From positions 12,017,501 to 12,081,500 of the forward strand of contig CM034102.1 of NCBI GenBank assembly GCA_019914945.1: a DNA stretch of 64,000 bases, given 5' to 3'. Within the stretch, counting starts at the first letter, position 1. Every line of letters begins with the position of its first letter. The notes under the pieces were generated by a model that saw only the letters and a program-made list of their open reading frames with translations, was not told the DNA's origin and searched no databases. The stretch comes from Typha latifolia. Lineage: Eukaryota > Streptophyta > Magnoliopsida > Poales > Typhaceae. The translations under genes were made by a program, and so were the position numbers. This document shows, piece after piece, positions 10,664 to 22,200 of the stretch.

Positions 10664-12080
10664 ATGGCATACAACGTATTTGGAACCCCTGTCACCACTA
10701 AAACATTGGAAAGAATGAGCGAGTACATTGGAAAGACAATAACACGCAAAGACAGGGCTAAAATTGCTCTCGATATGAAAAATGCAGAGAGTAAGGATGT
10801 GAATGCTCGTCAATTTGTGGAGCAGCTAAAAGAGAGGTATGGCAATGGGGTCGCTACGCTATGTGTTATTTACAATGCCACTGGGGACCCTCTAACGTAT
10901 ATCACGAGCCATGATTATTTTGGCCACATTTGGTACTCCCCATACCCATACAAGATAGAGAATGGCCAGTGGGGTGCGTTTCTACACGGTAAAGTTGCCG
11001 GAGCAACATCTGGCTCAAATGCAGCTGTAGTGTACCGCGGCATGAACCAAGCAGGGGATTATTGTGACTGGATGCTCGCTTGGGACAACCCGTGGAATAG
11101 AATCATTTATTCATGCAAGGTAAGTACTATTGGTACTCATGAAGAGGCCAAACTCTAATATAGACATGATCATCGGGCGGGCCGGGCCGAGTTCGGGCCG
11201 AGCTCTTCGGGCCAACTGGGCTTAAGTATTTGTCCATGGCCTAACCCACCAATCACTCGGGCCGGGCCGGGTTCGGGCCGGGCTAGAATAGTCTAGCCCG
11301 TTACCGCCCGTTGGCCCGTGAGAGATCGGGCTAATCGGTCGGGCCGGGCCGGCCTGACCCACCAATCACTTGGCCCAACCCATATTTTAGCTATTTTTAG
11401 AATTTTTTAACTATTAGCTTATTTTAAAAAATATATATTTATTATTCCTCCATTTAAAAAAAATTAATTTTTTTTAAATGTGTGCTTAAAATAATGCAAA
11501 ATGGTATAATACCAAAATATTTTTACTGTAGCAGTGGTAAATTATTGTAGCAGAAGGGCAAAGTACTGTAGTAGACGGGCGGGCTTAGTTGCGGGCCAAA
11601 CGGGCGGGCTTTCGGGCCGGGTCGGGCGGGCAAAGAGCTAGCCCGTGCCGCCCATGGGTAGTTCAGGCTCGGGCCGGGCTGGGCCTAAACCGGGTCCGGG
11701 CCGGGCTTAGCCCGGTCCAAACCGGGCCGGGTCGGGCCGGGCACGGGCGGGCTGGGCCATTTGATCATGTCTACTCTAATATTTTATAACTATTAAGGCA
11801 TGCAATACAATACAATCAAGGGCCGAGTGAGCAAAACCATTTACAAAACAAATGATCTATTAATTGTTCATGCATGTTGCAGGCGTACACCGAGATCCGT
11901 GAACCTAACCACTTCGACAACACCGTTTGGGGTGTAATCAGTGATAAGATGGAGAGATCTGGCATCCATTGCGAAGATGTCTGGAACGGGTGTTGGTCAG
12001 GTGTGTCGATCGGTGATGACATCACCACCGTATACGAGGGAATAATGACGCTACAAGATGTTGCCAAATTTGCTCCCTAA
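10664..12080 (+). CDS. JIP23: JIP23-like 23-kDa jasmonate-induced protein, copy 1
   Basis: Exons 10664-11119 and 11883-12080 (AAG|GTAAGT ... TTGCAG|GCG) join in phase 0 to 217 aa, the size of the family. Family motifs: MAYNVFGTPVTTKTLE at the start, KERYGNGV and YNATGDPL near residues 66-85, then GHIWYSPYP, NGQWGAFLHG, AAVVYRG and DWMLAWDNPWN. The second exon begins AYTEIRE. The closest family I know is the cereal 23-kDa jasmonate-induced protein, soluble and without signal peptide, biochemical activity unresolved. It differs from copy 3 at two residues (I/V in AKxALDM, I/T in DDxTTVYEG). Its intron carries a 613-bp MITE absent from copy 3; the splice sites are untouched. The start is the first ATG after the likely leader splice. 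Probably stress or jasmonate regulated, by analogy only. Confidence 0.9.
11161..11773. mobile_element. GC-rich hAT-type MITE in the JIP23 copy 1 intron
   Basis: The termini TAGACATGATCA and TGATCATGTCTA are perfect inverted repeats flanked by the 8-bp duplication CTCTAATA (11153-11160 and 11774-11781). JIP23 copy 3 has the uninterrupted site CTCTAATATTTTATAACT. An 8-bp TSD and short TIRs fit hAT. There is no transposase ORF. The interior is rich in GGGCCGGGCC motifs in both orientations, very unlike the AT-rich surroundings, with an AT-rich middle (about 11390-11570). Confidence 0.9.
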
Positions 12081-12195
12081 TACGAACCGGGTTGGGTCGA
12101 GTCACATCATCATGATATTGGACTCAATGGATCGAGTTTATTTATCTTTTATTTAAATCATGATGTAAGCTATTAAGACAAGTCTAATTAAGTCA
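12081..12195 (+). mobile_element. LTR-3 family LTR, 5' fragment behind JIP23 copy 1
   Basis: Starts at or in the stop codon and continues CGGGTTGGGTCGAGTCACAT, as after copy 3 (52123). It breaks off at about 12195 into copia sequence. Confidence 0.65.
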
Positions 12196-13200
12196 TTGAC
12201 AAGTATAGGGCTAGATTGGTAAAGAAATAGTTTAAACAATCTAAGCACATTGATTATTTTGATACCTATGCCTATGTGGCTAGGATATTTTTGATTAGAA
12301 TCTTAATTTTTATTGGCATCAATATATAACTTCAAAATCTATCAAATGAACGTGAAAATGATATTTTTGCATAGTTATTTGGATGAAGAAGATTATATAA
12401 ATCAACGAGAAGGTTTCATTTTGCAAGGTCAAGAAAAATAAAGTATGTAAATTAATTAAATCATTATATGACATGAGAGGTTTGACAATGCTATCATTTC
12501 TAATGAATTTCGATCAAATGAGACAGACAAATGCATCTATTATAAGATGATTGATAATGATATTGTGACAATATGCTTATACATGGATGATATATTTATT
12601 TGTAGCAAGAGTGATTTATGCAGTAAAATAACTACAAATTTTTTTATCATCCCATTTTGATACGAAAGATTTAGATATTGCAACGACTATTCTTCGTATG
12701 TAAATATACAAAGATAGAAACTCTCCTGTATTGTCACAAAGTCATTATATAAAAAAAAATACTTTAAAAAAGTCTCAATTATATAATAAGATTTCAAGAG
12801 TTCCTTATAATTCAATCTTGAAGCTTGATAAAAATCGATATGTATCATAACTTTACTCAAGGGTTGTTGGGAGTCTAATGTATGAAATGTATTGCACGTC
12901 TCGACATTGCTTATGTCGTAAGCAAATTAAGTAGATGCACTAGTTATTCCTAATTTTAAACATTGGAAATCAATATCCATTGTATTAGGATATTTGGAAG
13001 AAACTAAATCGTTTGCACTATACTATAGAGGAAATACATGCGTTATTGAAGGGTATAGTGACGCAAAGTGAAACTATGTTGATAATGATTTTAAATCTAC
13101 AAGTGGGTGGATTTTTACTTTTGGTGGTGCTTTTATTTGTTGGGGATCTAATAAACATACTTGTATAACTCATTCTATTATGGAGTCTGAGTTAGTGGCT
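12196..13200 (+). pseudogene. Ty1/copia reverse transcriptase-RNase H remnant
   Basis: Broken frames read like copia Pol. They include the RT core box with YMDD (near 12580) and the following SSHFD region. The RNase H part (about 13080-13200) shows STSGWIFTFGGAFICW, SNKHTCITHS and MESELVAL. Frameshifts and stops throughout. It is a paralogue of 53270-54769. Confidence 0.8.
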
Positions 13201-13348
13201 TTGTATAGGCGAGGCCCCCCACCGTCGATGCCCTTTTCTGCCACCGCCTCTCTCTCTGTCTCTGTCTCTCTCTCTCTCTCTCTGTCTCTGTCTCTGTCTC
13301 TGTCTCTCTGTCTCTGTCTCTGTCTCTCTGTCTCTCTGTCTCTCTCTG

Positions 13349-13400
<52 letters not shown>

Positions 13401-13681
13401 TATGCTGACGCCGGCCACTTCGGACCACCACCGTGCTACTAACGCTAGTGAGCCTCCTCCTTCGGACCACCGTCATAATAAGATTTTTCTAGGATTTTGA
13501 ATGATTGTCTAGCCTCTAAATATGTGGAAAGGTAGCTTCTTTTCATTATTAATTAATCAAAGGAACTTGGACTCTTCTTCTTCTTTAGTGGCTTTGTATA
13601 GGTGAGGCCCCCCACCGTCGCTGCCCTTTTCCGCCACCGCCTCTCTCTCTATCTATCTCTCCCTCTCCTCTCTCTCTCTCC

Positions 13682-13732
<51 letters not shown>

Positions 13733-13911
13733 ATGCTGACGCCGGCCACTTCGGACCACCACCGTGCTACTAACGCTGGTGAGCCTCCTCTTTCGGACCA
13801 CCGTCGTAATAAGATTTTTCTAGGATTTTGAATGATTGGCTAGCCTCTAAATATGTGGAAAGGTAGCTTCTTTTCATTATTAATTAATCAAAGGAACTTG
13901 GACTCTTCTTC
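13192..13911 (+). repeat. Tandem duplication of a 393-bp unit with (TC)n cores
   Basis: The unit begins with the copia-derived TTAGTGGCTTTGTATAGG at 13192 and again at 13585. It contains GAGGCCCCCCACCG, a long TC/TCTG microsatellite (about 13249-13397 and 13642-13730), GGCCACTTCGGACCACCACC, and a gypsy LTR segment (AAGATTTTTCTAGGATTTTG). The long arginine/glutamate-rich or serine/leucine-rich frames here are microsatellite artefacts. Confidence 0.85.
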
Positions 13912-14187
13912 TTCTTTCTCTTCTCCTTCCTCCAAGCTTGGTTGACCTAGATCTTCCTATGATCCACCATTGCTGACCATCTCCTCGACTGGTTGTACCT
14001 CTTGACCCGAAGGAGCAGTGCACCTTCCTCTCTATCCTTCTCTTGCAACCTAGCAACCTTCCCTATACCCTAATCCATCCATCCATCCATCCACTTCCAT
14101 CCAAACCCTTGGCCGTTCTCCACCTCATTCACTAGCCTTCCCTTCCTCACACCACAAGATCAGCCCTACATCCCTAGTCTTCTTTAC
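13912..14187 (+). mobile_element. Gypsy LTR fragment
   Basis: Continuation of the LTR whose other copy is at 58500-58885 (CTTCTCCTTCCTCCAAGCTTGG, ATCCACCATTGCT). It includes a (CCAT)n run near 14078. No gene. Confidence 0.6.
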
Positions 14188-14189
14188 AA

Positions 14190-15036
14190 TGATCGCCTAA
14201 CTGCAGCTTTGATTTTTGTCATTTTTTTATGTACCTTTTTCTAGTAAATAAGATATGTCCTTTTGGGAAATGATAGTGCAAGTATATAAATTGACAAAAT
14301 ACATTCTTTTTTCCTTCAGCAATATAACAACTTCTACATTTTTTTTCTTCTTTTTCATTCTAGCAAGAAAAACTCTAATATTTCTTCTTCTTTTGCATTA
14401 TTCTCTAATAAATTTTTTCCCTCACCACTCAAATGGAAATCTCACTAGGTATTACTTTCAGAACTCTACACTGGTATGCCACAATTATTTTCCATATGGA
14501 GGATGCTATAATATTAGATAAGCATTTGAAAGAATTTCACCATGCTAGACTTGAAGTTAGCATTATTAAGGATGAGAATATTTTGTTAATGTTTGAAATC
14601 AACATATATTAAAAAATTATCTATTTATTTACAATTAAATATATAAGCATGGAGATAGTCTAAGATAAAATTTTGTTGATATGCTTTCAGATGATATCTT
14701 TTGTTTTTCCAATTGTTGATATATTTTTTCATCAATTCTGGGTTGAAAAGAAATATTTTTTTCAAAATTTTTGTAATATTTTCAATAAGAGCACTACAAA
14801 ATATTATTTATTTTTACCTCATATTTCAAGAAGGTTTTGAGATCTCCAAGCATTTAATGTATAGAGATATTCTCAAAAGATTTGCAAAGGTAATATTGGT
14901 ATTTAAAAATAATATTGGGTAAAACACAAAAATATTATCAAATTTATTATCATAAAATATACTTATATAATAATAAATAGAAATTTATTTTTGTGCTTAA
15001 AGATTATTTTGGTAAGGGGCATATCTCTTTTCTATA
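14190..15036. repeat. Block A, copy 2, left part
   Basis: Matches 58890-59735 and 3541 onward. Interrupted after TTTTCTATA by the solo LTR at 15037 and continued at 17934. Confidence 0.8.
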
Positions 15037-17933
15037 TGAAACACCCACTTCCAAAAAATTCACGTATTCTTCACGTGGAGCATGTCCACGTGATTTCCAC
15101 GTAATCAGTCAGTGAAATAATCTCACCAAGTATCTGAATAAGTCAAGAAATACCATAATAATCCAACAAATAATCCTGAATTATAATATCACAGGCCTCA
15201 ACAAGCCTCTAGGAATACAAGTCCATCACAAATTTGCTAAAACATAAATACCCTCGCAGGGCTAAGTCCAACTGAAATGATAGAATAAACAAATGCTAAA
15301 AATAAGGAATGAATTTGCTACTCCTCGATGTCCGCATCCTCTGTAATCATCTCTGAAATATTTCCACCAAAAATGACGGTGAGCACGGGGCCCAGCAAGT
15401 AAAATCTAATAATAATCTAGGAATATTACATGATAAGTAAAAATGCAACTCATAACATGTCAAGGAAAAATGTACATTATGACTTTTAATAGTTTTCATC
15501 ATTATAGCTTATTTTACATAGAAATCCATACAGGAGTAGAGTCACAATAATATATCTCACATAGCATCATAAAAATCGAGGGGGACTAGTCGACTAGCGG
15601 TATTATCACCCATACATGCCTGGCGACGCTGCATATGACTGGTTGTCTGTGGCCATCAGACTAAGGACCCCAGTCGTAGGCCCATCAACACCGCACAGAG
15701 CGAAATCATCACATACGGCTGGTAAGAGCACACAGCTCAATAGACGCCCTGACCCTGCGTCCTCGGGTACCGCTAGAACTACAATCCCTTCCTCTCAATC
15801 ATCTTTTATAATATCATACTAGTCAAGTCTCCAACTAGGGCAGTGTAATCACCTGAATGCTCCACCTGCTACCGACCTCAGGTGTAGGCCGCTAATATGA
15901 TGCTATATAATATACACTCTACCCCTAACCCCGGGTTGAGTAGGTAAAAGGGCACTGCCTAACTGGGACTTGACTAATAGTGATACGTGCACGTGGTGCC
16001 ATGACTTATATTATTTATTTAACATAATTATCACAATAACAGATATTATAAACAAACATAGAGTCTATCATACATGTGCATTAAGTGATAAATAATGCAA
16101 GTAAGAACTGACATGTAATTAAATGCAAATATGAGATGTCATATAAGTTTCGTAAGAAAACGACATTTAACTATCACAGGTAAGATATGACATAAGCATG
16201 CATTTTTAAAGACTATTATAAAATTCTACTCGCCTGGGGTATTTCTGGAATCCGTCTTACTCTCCTAATCAGTCGGCTCTTCTTGAATTTCAAGATCCTT
16301 CCCGCATAATGCTGAATCTAATAATTTATAAATAAAATAGATATAAAATTAATGGACTTATAAACTAACCATCTTGTTGTGTATATTTAAGTTTGATTCT
16401 CTAGGTCCGAGATATTATTTGTCCTAATTAAAATAATAATGGTCATTAGAGCCGTTCACATTGTAAATGTGAAGATAATTGAGAAGACTAATAAATTCAA
16501 ATACTATTTTGATTTTGTATAGTCCCTAATTTTATTAATAACATGGTTGAGAAAAATTATAATAATTACAATTTAGGTAGCTAACAGAATTTAAGAAAAA
16601 TAACAGACTTAAAATTAATTAGACTAGGGTTAAAAAAATGTTAAAGATTGGGCTGAGTTTAAGGCCCAGCAAATTAAGTGAGAGTGAGAGAGAGAGAGTG
16701 GGCTGCAGACCTACCTGCAGCCCACTGGACCATAGGTAATGGATTGGGCTCAAGAGCCCAGTCTAGCAGGGTGAGATGATGGACTGGGCTCAAGAGCCCA
16801 GTCTAGCAGGATGAGATGGTGGACTGGGCTCCAGAGCCCAGTCTGACAACAAATAAGGAGGTGGGCTGTGGGGCCTCCCGCAGCCCACCAGAAACCAAGG
16901 GGTGGACTGGGCTCTAGAGCCCAGTCCACCGAGACCTTAGAGAATAAAAAGGGGACTGTGGACTTGGGCTGCAACGCAGCCCACGCCACAACCCACAGAG
17001 AGAGAGCGGTGGGGACCCAATCTCCACCCTCTCCTCGTCTCCTTGACAAAGAAGGAGAAACAGAGGAGAGGGGTGTTGCTGCCGGTGATCCTCGTCACCG
17101 GCAGCCCCCCCCGGCTCCAGCAACTTCTCCCCAAGTTGACTAGTTCGACTTGGGCGCAGGAGTGGATAGAACCTCTGGCTAGTGCGGCTGGAGGGTAAGA
17201 GTTGAGGAACTCTATGGCCGGCGGCCATGGAGTTTTCAACTTAGAGCTAGGTGGGCTCGAAGCCCTCTTCTCGGGTACCCACCTCTTTCAAGTGAAGAGG
17301 TGGGTCGGCCGAGGTTGACGAGTGAGGCCACCACCACTGGTGGTGGCCGCTGGTTCTAAAGAAACCCGACGGTGGGAGGCGACATGGCATCGCCTCCCTC
17401 GCGTCCCGTGGGTACCCAATTTGGGTACCTACAGCAAGGGGAAAAAATAGGGAAACTTCTCGAACCGGTGGGTGGTAGACCCGAGGTTGCCGGTCGGCGT
17501 ATTTCTCCGGTGAAAGCAGACGAAAATAAAATCCTAATTACGCATGCTTAACTAGGCTATTTTCAAATTGAAATAAAGAGGGGATGAAGGCTAACCTGAC
17601 GATCGAGGTGAGGGGTTTTGGTTGGCTGCCGACGCTCTGGTGACTCGCTGCCCGTGACGAAAACTTCGGCGGCTCGGGAGAGAAAAGAGAGTAGGGAAAA
17701 GCGAAGAAGAGAAGATTCCGAAAAGAAGGAACTCGAGGGGGAAAATGGGTGGAGATTAAATAGAGAAGAGGTGGAGAGGGCAATGGAGTGGCGTTAACTC
17801 CACTCCGGCGCCCTTCTCTCGCACCTCTCGCAACTAACTACGAGAGGTGGGGGAGAGGGAAGGAGTCAGCGCACGCGCCAAGCGTGTGCGCTGCGGTTAG
17901 GGTATAAATTTTTTTTTTTAAACGGGTATTACA
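15037..17933 (-). mobile_element. 2.9-kb solo LTR (Ty3/gypsy-like) inside block A
   Basis: Sequence starts TGAAACACCC and ends GGGTATTACA, with TG..CA ends and inverted termini, flanked by the 5-bp duplication CTATA (15032-15036, 17934-17938). Block A copy 4 (about 59733) has the empty site CTATACCTAG. No gag or pol is inside, so this is one long LTR. Read on the minus strand it starts TGTAATACCC followed by a poly-A stretch, as does the related element at 54770. All ORFs in it, including those around 16750-17239 and 17538-17783, lack similarity to known proteins and fall in GC-rich repeats. Confidence 0.8.
16741..16930. repeat. 40-bp tandem repeats of hairpin-forming palindromes
   Basis: GGAYTGGGCTCAAGAGCCCA recurs at 16741, 16781 and 16821 (exact 40-bp period), and a fourth palindrome, TGGGCTCTAGAGCCCAGTCC, lies near 16906. 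A further inverted repeat, GTGGGCTGCAG...CTGCAGCCCAC, precedes them at about 16698. Confidence 0.85.
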
Positions 17934-18508
17934 CTATACCTAGTCTATTTTAGTCATATTTTATATATTTATTTGTTTATAGTGAGATATTATACTTATT
18001 ATTTTGTAAAGATATTCGTTGCTTTGACAAGTGAAGAGGATAAATTTGTAACTATATTTCTTGTTATTACTCATATTCCCTTATCACCGGTGGAAGTTGC
18101 AATCAAATTTTTTCCATAAACTATTCACTTGTGCAGGTCTACGCAAGTTTTGTTTTATAACAACTACTTAGAAAATTATACCCTTTTTAAGAAAAAATAA
18201 AGATCCTCTTGTGTTATGCTTCTCTCTTCTCATATTTTCTTAATTTATGTTTTAAAATTATACATATTAAAAAAAGATTATAACTACATACAGATTAAGT
18301 GGCACAAATATAACTTCAAGATTTATGTCAGATTTTAGCCTAACTATAAAGGATAAAATATAATTTTTCCATTTGTAAACTATAAAAAGAGATGATTTCG
18401 TATCTCTTATCATTTACATATATGATGAGTACATTACCCTTGTTGTTAAATCACAGTAGCTCATATATCTTCGATCATCAACTTTAATGTCATTTATGCA
18501 GACAAAAT
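17934..18508. repeat. Block A, copy 2, right part
   Basis: Continuation of block A after the solo LTR; matches 59738-60303. Confidence 0.8.
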
Positions 18509-19199
18509 TGTTACAAATCAGATCTGGAACAATTTGAATGTAAGAAGATTATGATATGTTTATCAAAGGAAGTGTCGGAAGTCACGGATCTAATGGCGTT
18601 AGTTTCACATGATTCTAATATCGAAGTGAAAAGATAAAATTAAAATAGTGGAAGAATGTTAGAACTGGAAAGGTTGATAATTATCTAACGGCGGTCGTTG
18701 GAGGGTGGCGGTCGGCCGAGGGTGATGGGAGACAACCGTAAGGTAGGGTGGAGGAAGATGGTGGATAAGATTTAGAGGTAGAATTAGGATTCTAGGTTAG
18801 ATCTACTCTTAGAAAAATAAACGACTATGATTAATTTAGTTTTACTCCTAAATTATCTTACTCTTACTCCTATAATGATCTAAGGCTAAACATAATTATT
18901 TATTCTTCATTGGATGCTTCAATTAAACAAAAGAGCCCTCTATAGATAGAGGTCGTTGTACAATGAGTCATACTAGGAATAGTTCTAAAGGTTTACACGA
19001 CTTAAATACTCACTTGACTTAACTAGACCTGTCTTAAGGGCTTATTTAACTTAATTAGACTTATCTTATGGGCTTACTTGACTTAACTAGACTTACCATA
19101 AGGGTTTATATCATGATCAATTAATTAAAATACAGATAGACTCGATCTATCGAGCCCAATATCCTTATGATGTGATTCGACCTGACTGAGTTCACATCA
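18509..19199 (-). mobile_element. Solo LTR, LTR-3 family, 9 bp behind a family 2 stop codon
   Basis: On + it runs TGTTACAAATCAGATC ... TGAGTTCACATCA (TG..CA), with flanks AAAAT and AAAAC that look like a decayed 5-bp TSD. It contains three copies of a 32-bp minisatellite (CTTAAGGGCTTATTTRACTTAA type, about 19010-19105). The orthologous copy in unit 4 is at 60304-61019. Relative to the gene at 19209 it lies in sense orientation directly downstream and may supply its 3' end. Confidence 0.75.
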
Positions 19200-19208
19200 A
19201 AAACCTTA

Positions 19209-22200
19209 CTAAGGTTTTGGAGGATTGTCTTCATATGCAATTTGACGTGCAAGAGAAACCCCATCAGGCATGGGTGCCACATAACATACATGCCCATCCG
19301 TGCTGAATGTGTCATTCCCCCCAGAATTGATGAAGAAATCAAGCAACCACCCAACAAATGCTCCAATGAGAAAGCTCCCTATTATGCTAGACATTGTCCC
19401 GGCCAAGAGCACAAACATAGCAGATGCCTCAATGCCTTCCAATTCTCCGCTAGTCAAGGCGGCAGTGACAACTCTCCCGACCAACGCACCGCCGACATAC
19501 GATGCTACGTCCACCACTGCGTCATGAGTTGCAATTTGGAAGCCATGCTCGGCCGAGAAGACATCCCACACTAGCATGCCCGCTTTGTAGAGGAGGACGA
19601 GTTTGCCCACGCCTCGTATGACGGTTTTCGCGTCGTCCACTTCGATACTTCCTAGACTTGATACCTGGAGGATTCTATCGTACACCTGCATGCATGCATT
19701 AACGTGAAAGGTACTTGTCAGTTATCTATCAGTGCATATGGATATATTGCAATAGATTTAAAACATAGAAGAGATCAAAAGCGCCGTGAATAAGGGCGAT
19801 GAGGTTCCATGAGAGAGGGGCCTAATGATTTACCTTAGAAAAAGTCCTCATCAAGTTGAGGGGAGCTAATCAGCCGGGCCCAACTCATTGGAGGTTAGAC
19901 GTGATCATTGGGCGAGTAGGCCTGGTTCGAGCCGGGCTAAAATATTCTAGTCTATTACCGTCCATTAGCTCATTAGATATTAGGCTTGGGTTGGATATAA
20001 TGGGTCTAACATAATAAGTTAAATATAAAAATACTATATCTTATTAAGCTGAGTTTAATGAGACATTTTAGTTATCTTTTATAGTAACATACTTATATAC
20101 TGATATATAGTTTACTAAATATCTATTTTGAGACTAAGAAAATTATAGGAATATGCATACATTATGCGTTGGGCCATAGATGAGAGTAGTAGATCGGGCT
20201 TTCGGATGAGCAAAAGCTTAGCCAATACTGCCCACTACTATCTCAGGCTCGGGTTAGGCCGAGCCTAAATCGGGCTCAGGCCGGGCTTAGCCTGATTACA
20301 ACTGGGCTGGTTTGGGCGAGTCAGGCCTAATAATCATGTCTACGTACTCATGGTTGCTCATTTACCTCAAATATGAGCTAGAGGTGTTAAAGAGCTTAAA
20401 TAATCCAAAATCACCATTCTAGACATGTAAGCTTAAGCTTTTTAAAGTAACATTATTGAGATAACAACTAACAACGGGTAAACTCAAATTATCTACCTCA
20501 TTTTTAATGTACAGTGATGAAAATGAGGTGATCAACAAAAGTCGTACATCAAAAATTATGCAAGACATTAATCCTCAATCATATCACTCATTACCTTTAG
20601 CTTTTGTACATCTTCCAGCTCCTCAAACGCTCCTTTCAATCCCATCTCTACCTGGTAACTGGACAATTCGTGCACCATTCAAACAATATATTCATAATTT
20701 AATATTTGAAACCATGATGGGTATAGAACGTAATTCTAGCCTCTTAAACATTGAATAATTCGTTTGATACTTGTGAAGCACTGTACTAAATGGTAAGAAT
20801 AATGTATAACTAATTTGCAGAAAATATATTTCACCTCTTATATTTAGTTCAAATCCAAAGTCTCTTGAACTTTTATTTGTATCATGATCAGTTAACCTCC
20901 TTGTAATTGTAATATATGTGCAACCATTATTTCTTCCATCTAAAATTAACAGTGCAAATAATTGACTATTAAAACTGTGAAACTTTTGATCTATTATGTT
21001 TTTTGTTGGAATATTTGCAAATATCAAAACTAAAGTGATTGAGATGAAGAAAAGCCAGAGAAAGAACAATTTTTTTTTAACAAAACAATATTTTTCTAAT
21101 TAAATGTTGTAAAATAAAAAGGGTACTTCTGAATTTTTATATTAAATTTTACGTCTGTCATATTAGCACTTGTAATTAGCAAATTTGTGACAAAAGAAAA
21201 ATCATATGAGTTGTAACTTGTTATCTGAATTGTATAAGGAGAGTTTCCATTCGGACAGGTTTTCTCACAAAGCATTTTTCTCATAAAAAGTAAAAAGTCA
21301 GTTGAGATTGCTTAAAGAGTCTACAATAACTAATTATTGCTTTGCCTTGTGGTTGACGTTCTTAAAAATATGTGTTTCATTACCAGAAATTTCTACATAC
21401 CCTACCAGTTAATTAAAGAAACAAAATATTAACAATAATAGGGGTAAAATTTTAAACTGATTTTTATGTAATTTTCTCAAGATAAATATATGATCATACA
21501 AAAATTAATAGTCACAAGATTAAATAAAAACTAATTGCAATAATTTAAATAAAGACTTCAATCAACATTAAAATTTCCAGCCTGTAATTAAATAGTTAAA
21601 TGATTGCATTGATGATCTCAGTTGATATATTTATCAAACCAACTACGTACCTTTCCCATGGACCCATTTAAGAAATAAAATTTAATATTTAATATTTAGA
21701 CCCGAGAGTGGATTGAAGGGAGAAAGAATGCTTGTAGCGATCAAGTGAGTTATTAGAGATGCAGAGTTAAAAAATATGAAACAAATTAATTACAGTGGGC
21801 TCAGAAGAGAGCTTGCAAATTGTATTTTCCCAAGCTAATTTTAACTATGTGCTTTTTCATTTTATATTTTTTTTGAACAATAATCTAAAGGGGTATATAA
21901 CAAAACTAAACCGTATGATGAAGTATTGAGAAAGTATTGAGGGAGAGAAATATGCAAATATCTAGCTAGGTTAAAAACAATGTCCAATCTAACTTCAGCA
22001 TAACAAAACCAAGATGAAAATAGAAAATCTACGGATCGGAGTATGTACCTCTCCACTAGCTCATGAAACTTCATGCCGGTGCCCTTGACCCATGTAGAGT
22101 ACTCGTTTGACAAGCTACTTTTATACATCTTAGTAAACTTCAACATAGCATCGCCGCACTTGGCTGCTTCGATTCCCAGACGTTCGACGACGTCGTTGTT

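Noticed and set aside
11589..11789. Glycine/arginine-rich ORF in the JIP23 intron
   Set aside because: It lies wholly in the GC-rich MITE and its TSD; its length reflects stop-poor GGGCC repeats.
13170..13500. Long arginine/glutamate-rich and serine/leucine-rich frames on both strands
   Set aside because: They are translations of a (TC)n/(TCTG)n microsatellite; every frame is open because the repeat lacks stops.
16750..17239. Several overlapping ORFs of about 100 codons
   Set aside because: They fall in palindromic GC-rich LTR sequence, overlap on both strands and have no recognisable motif.
19242..19574. Plus-strand ORFs of 110 and 75 codons over the family 2 exon (also at 45831 and 61132)
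   Set aside because: Antisense shadows of the conserved minus-strand coding exon; they are broken differently in each copy and carry no motif.
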